Made by a program: the position numbers and the translations under genes
Notes under the pieces: generated by a model
What the model was told of the DNA's origin: nothing
The model's database searches: none
Seen by the model: only the letters and a program-made list of their open reading frames with translations
NCBI GenBank assembly: GCA_959606705.1
Contig: CAUHLX010000102.1
Coordinates: 1 to 8,921 of the forward strand
Direction: 5' to 3'
Source of the DNA: an uncultured Bacillota bacterium
GTDB lineage: Bacteria; Bacillota; Clostridia; Peptostreptococcales; Anaerovoracaceae
Length of the DNA stretch: 8,921 nt
In this document: piece by piece, positions 7,801 to 8,921 of the stretch
How positions within the stretch are numbered: position 1 is the stretch's first letter
How the letters are laid out: the number at the start of each line of letters is the position of its first letter

Positions 7801-8921
7801 AGGGCGGCGCGGGGGCCCCTGCCGTGGGCAGTGGACTGGTAGGCCCGGAGGGAGCGGCGGAAGGCGCAGGCCCGTCGGTGTCGCCGGGAACCTATGAATA
7901 CGGGTCCGGCAGCGTATCCTTTGCGGCCGGGAATTCCGTGGTGCGGGGCGGGGCAGGAGCCCCTGCCGTGGGCTTGTCCCGAGGGGACGCCGGCGGCGCC
8001 GGAAGCATCGGCTCCCTGCGCATCGGAGCGGCGAATGTTCACCTTATCGACGGTGAGGCTTATGACTTTGAAAAATCGGCCAAGCCAAAGGATGAGGCGG
8101 GTCGAAAAAATGTGAGTGCCATCGAAACCCAGCTTCTCTTGAGTGAAGGCGTTCCTCTCTCGGGACAGGCGGTGAGTCTGATTTCCCATCGAGAAGGCGG
8201 CGCTAGTCTCACGGTAGCCGGGATTACCGATGAGGATGGAAAGGTGTGGATCTGGCAGGATTCCGCATATATCACCTACACGGTTTCCATTGTCTTTGAA
8301 GATTCGTCCTCCCTGCAAATGATCCGCTATTTCGGCCAGAGCCAACTGGATCCGGATCAGAACGTGTTTTCCCCGGTCATCTTCAAGCCGGCCTCTTTTG
8401 TCGGAGTAAAGGCCTTGAATGATGAGGCTCTGCGTGGGTGGAACGGGCAGCAGCTGCGCTTGGAGGTGGTTGGGGAAGGCCTGTCCCAGGAGGGTACGCT
8501 GGTGCTCACTCCCACGGGCCCGGCTGCGTCGGGAATGGCCGTTTTGGAGAGCCCGTTGTCCGCGGCGGGAGGGGAGGATACGCTGTTCGCATCCTTTACT
8601 ATGCCGGAAAACTGGTCCACCACCTCAGCCCTCGTCTATGAGATTTCAACGGTGTTGGACGGAAAAAAACAGCAGCCTTCGGGAGGGACGGGGCTGCTCA
8701 CGGAAATTCAACGGCCCATTTGCCCGGCGATCGCAGAGTTTGTCTTGCCAGGTCAGCTGGAAAAAGCCGCATTCGGTTCAACTGGGAACGGACAGGGCAC
8801 CATCTCGGTACGAATGCCCTACGACCAGCCCACTATGGTCCTGGTGCCACAGATTACCACGGCAGCCACAGGGACCAGGATGATTCCCGAGAACGGGGCT
8901 GCACAGAATTTCAGCGCGGGG
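4836..8921 (+). CDS. Giant secreted protein of repeated beta-helix, beta-sandwich and Ig-like modules, 3'-truncated
   Basis: I translated this frame by hand: 1362 codons from ATG 4836 to the window end without a stop. Residues 1-28 are a signal peptide with V-F-A before the cleavage site. Three beta-helix-like modules start at about 34, 464 and 869, each opening with a (T/S)DG-x-LxI or SGTIVI strand. They resemble the Cthe_2159-type carbohydrate-binding beta-helix found in many Clostridia. Each is followed by a short beta-sandwich (about 277-330, 661-745, 1094-1167) with a T(D/N)E/D-x-G turn. Variable Ig-like domains follow (331-463, 746-868 and from 1298). The last two look cadherin-like or DUF5018-like (EFVLPGQ, then MPYDQPT). 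No catalytic motif or wall anchor is visible; an anchor may lie beyond the window. A role in binding surface or extracellular glycans is inferred from module type. It probably forms an operon with gene 2. The alternative start is GTG 4833. Confidence 0.93.
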   Translation, partial: MKQTSRRGLAYVLCLAMAFTGIPAAVFAVESVHDMTDGTLTIDVDGEYRVSGTGAAGDRIVVRAGVTATVTLADVEIHGEADPGIEVENGARLKLLLEGDNRIESGGNTAVALSGTAQLTIDGGGSLTAQVESLGAGIGDLSGTTASKAKVTINGGRITAVGGASAGAGIGGVKHSVSCEVVINGGTISATGGKNRGAGIGIGYTAKKAGRIAVNGGNVTAVSGGKSIAGIGGMLSLAPENEIVIDGGSLSDGQGGVAVVQGSSADGVKNGQGETVVPAILSLSGAAVGATVSMERSQGGVWTAETDEVGCLYVFLTKGTHDLISCFNEETLYYATDASITVGEVANVLLESYDGAPCSCTTDTAELLFPDQQVTMNPAQSSAVQTLRAVFRPAPDCSYPIHRMELSFATDAGSDWVEIAGDRMTVKPAAAGKLFAVTASAFLTEQNFTVEKSADFTVNMEDKAAFDLSDGNLMISEERVDGEKKTKVTQSGQDFYLPLSDSVEIIQSGRQTANSIEVAKDLEPKTLRVRDLNIYKEDTIISKVPMTFLSDVTLEVEGVNQLEVPFEGGGVSGIYAKLKPLTITGSGVLSITTKLAAPISGASAGAAPQVNICGGTVMLNDMTEPKNGIDTQVLYVNGGSLFAGLNSGLTPMRQLEGERDAQVYPVTLGVPGDAGNRQVKVRIIEEIAGGVVDDPTDDTDTKARYFSAQTNDAGELRLFLTEGTNRIKVETAEGETVFKRLVVKGAEPEPAKVELVWDPEAKMTAFRLPASDNPVFSKPEVLEDGSGRYRSLVKLNVIEGVDLTHVTPYIEISDGAEYYPSGAVDLSNLGGLPYRFMVIGEGERNFDGARQEMLYDIKISQEGAADKPTKLYANSGTIVIGEDGVSIEGQSLPVNPLGYVVTGRSDRCHLVLRGDLSSVPVILEDLELSPVSGSAVRVEGTAAISVEGKVELNGGSGGEIGDDGSPAVALVRSKNAELTISGSGILNMEGGAGAPAVGSGLVGPEGAAEGAGPSVSPGTYEYGSGSVSFAAGNSVVRGGAGAPAVGLSRGDAGGAGSIGSLRIGAANVHLIDGEAYDFEKSAKPKDEAGRKNVSAIETQLLLSEGVPLSGQAVSLISHREGGASLTVAGITDEDGKVWIWQDSAYITYTVSIVFEDSSSLQMIRYFGQSQLDPDQNVFSPVIFKPASFVGVKALNDEALRGWNGQQLRLEVVGEGLSQEGTLVLTPTGPAASGMAVLESPLSAAGGEDTLFASFTMPENWSTTSALVYEISTVLDGKKQQPSGGTGLLTEIQRPICPAIAEFVLPGQLEKAAFGSTGNGQGTISVRMPYDQPTMVLVPQITTAATGTRMIPENGAAQNFSAG
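5184..5585 (+). repeat. Beta-helix rungs with INGG and GAGIGG motifs
   Basis: Residues 117-250 of gene 3 hold about four rungs of 29-31 residues plus the start of a fifth. The variable strand motif reads TIDGG, TINGG, VINGG, AVNGG and VIDGG. It is followed in the first four by a glycine turn: GAGIGD, GAGIGG, GAGIGI and AGIGG. The regular period and stacked short strands fit a right-handed parallel beta-helix. No acid or lyase-like catalytic cluster stands out. Confidence 0.85.
7815..7973 (+). repeat. 15-bp direct repeat encoding the A-P-A-V-G turn
   Basis: GCCCCTGCCGTGGGC occurs at 7815-7829 and 7959-7973, 144 nt apart and in the same frame. Both lie in a GGAGAPAVG context inside the third beta-helix module. 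The nearby SPAVALV at 7729-7749 is a weaker relative. This turn replaces the GAGIGG turn of the first module. Confidence 0.8.

Larger units (their letters stand above)
4935..8336 (+). repeat. Three divergent copies of a beta-helix plus beta-sandwich unit
   Basis: The units start near 4935, 6225 and 7440. Corresponding strands can be lined up by eye: VTATVTLADVEI, PKTLRVRDLNI and SVPVILEDLEL; then AQLTIDGGGSLT, KPLTITGSGVLSI and AELTISGSGILNM; then the sandwich strands ETDEVGCLYVFL, QTNDAGELRLFL and ITDEDGKVWIW. Order is the same in every copy. DNA identity between copies looks low, so the duplication is old. Confidence 0.75.

Noticed and set aside
7584..8345. 253-codon open frame on the minus strand inside gene 3
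   Set aside because: It is antisense to a continuous frame that contains clear beta-helix repeats. Its composition is that of a shadow, and no domain is recognisable.
8419..8883. 154-codon open frame on the plus strand near the window end
   Set aside because: It lies in another frame of gene 3, is rich in Arg, Cys and Trp, and the gene 3 frame through it continues the Ig/cadherin-like domains.

Overview
The window carries three large genes for secreted or cell-surface proteins, all on the + strand, and nothing that looks like a housekeeping gene. The combination of SLH (S-layer homology) repeats, a dockerin-type EF-hand pair, bacterial Ig-like domains, strong AGGAGG-type ribosome binding sites and moderate GC content suggests an anaerobic Gram-positive of the Clostridia. 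I cannot name a genus. No enzyme active site, transporter, transposase, phage gene, RNA gene or CRISPR array was seen.

Layout. Positions 2-1552 hold the 3' part of a gene for an SLH-anchored surface protein; its start and signal peptide lie upstream of the window. A 181-bp gap follows, with a GC-rich hairpin, a convincing Rho-independent terminator, a short perfect palindrome and a weak promoter candidate. Positions 1734-4817 encode a complete 1027-residue secreted protein: signal peptide, putative Ig domain, six MBG-like beta repeats, a Pro-Gly linker, an unrecognised domain, a dockerin-type module and a long acidic repetitive tail. Its stop codon lies inside the ribosome binding site of the third gene. 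That gene runs open from 4836 to the last base of the window (1362 codons, no stop; translated by hand) and encodes a very large secreted protein. It is built from three copies of a unit consisting of a beta-helix-like module, a small beta-sandwich and a variable Ig/cadherin-like domain.

How the genes may work together. The terminator separates gene 1 from genes 2 and 3, which look like one operon. Gene 1 can be held on secondary cell-wall polysaccharide by its SLH repeats. Gene 2 offers a calcium-dependent dockerin-type module plus stalk-like repeats. Gene 3 offers an extended array of possible carbohydrate- or ligand-binding beta-helices. A surface adhesion or glycan-binding assembly is a reasonable inference, but no cohesin partner is visible here, so a true cellulosome-like interaction is not shown.

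The most notable points are the three-fold modular duplication in gene 3, the sharp composition change inside gene 2 near 3310, and the dockerin placed internally with a repetitive minisatellite-like tail behind it.
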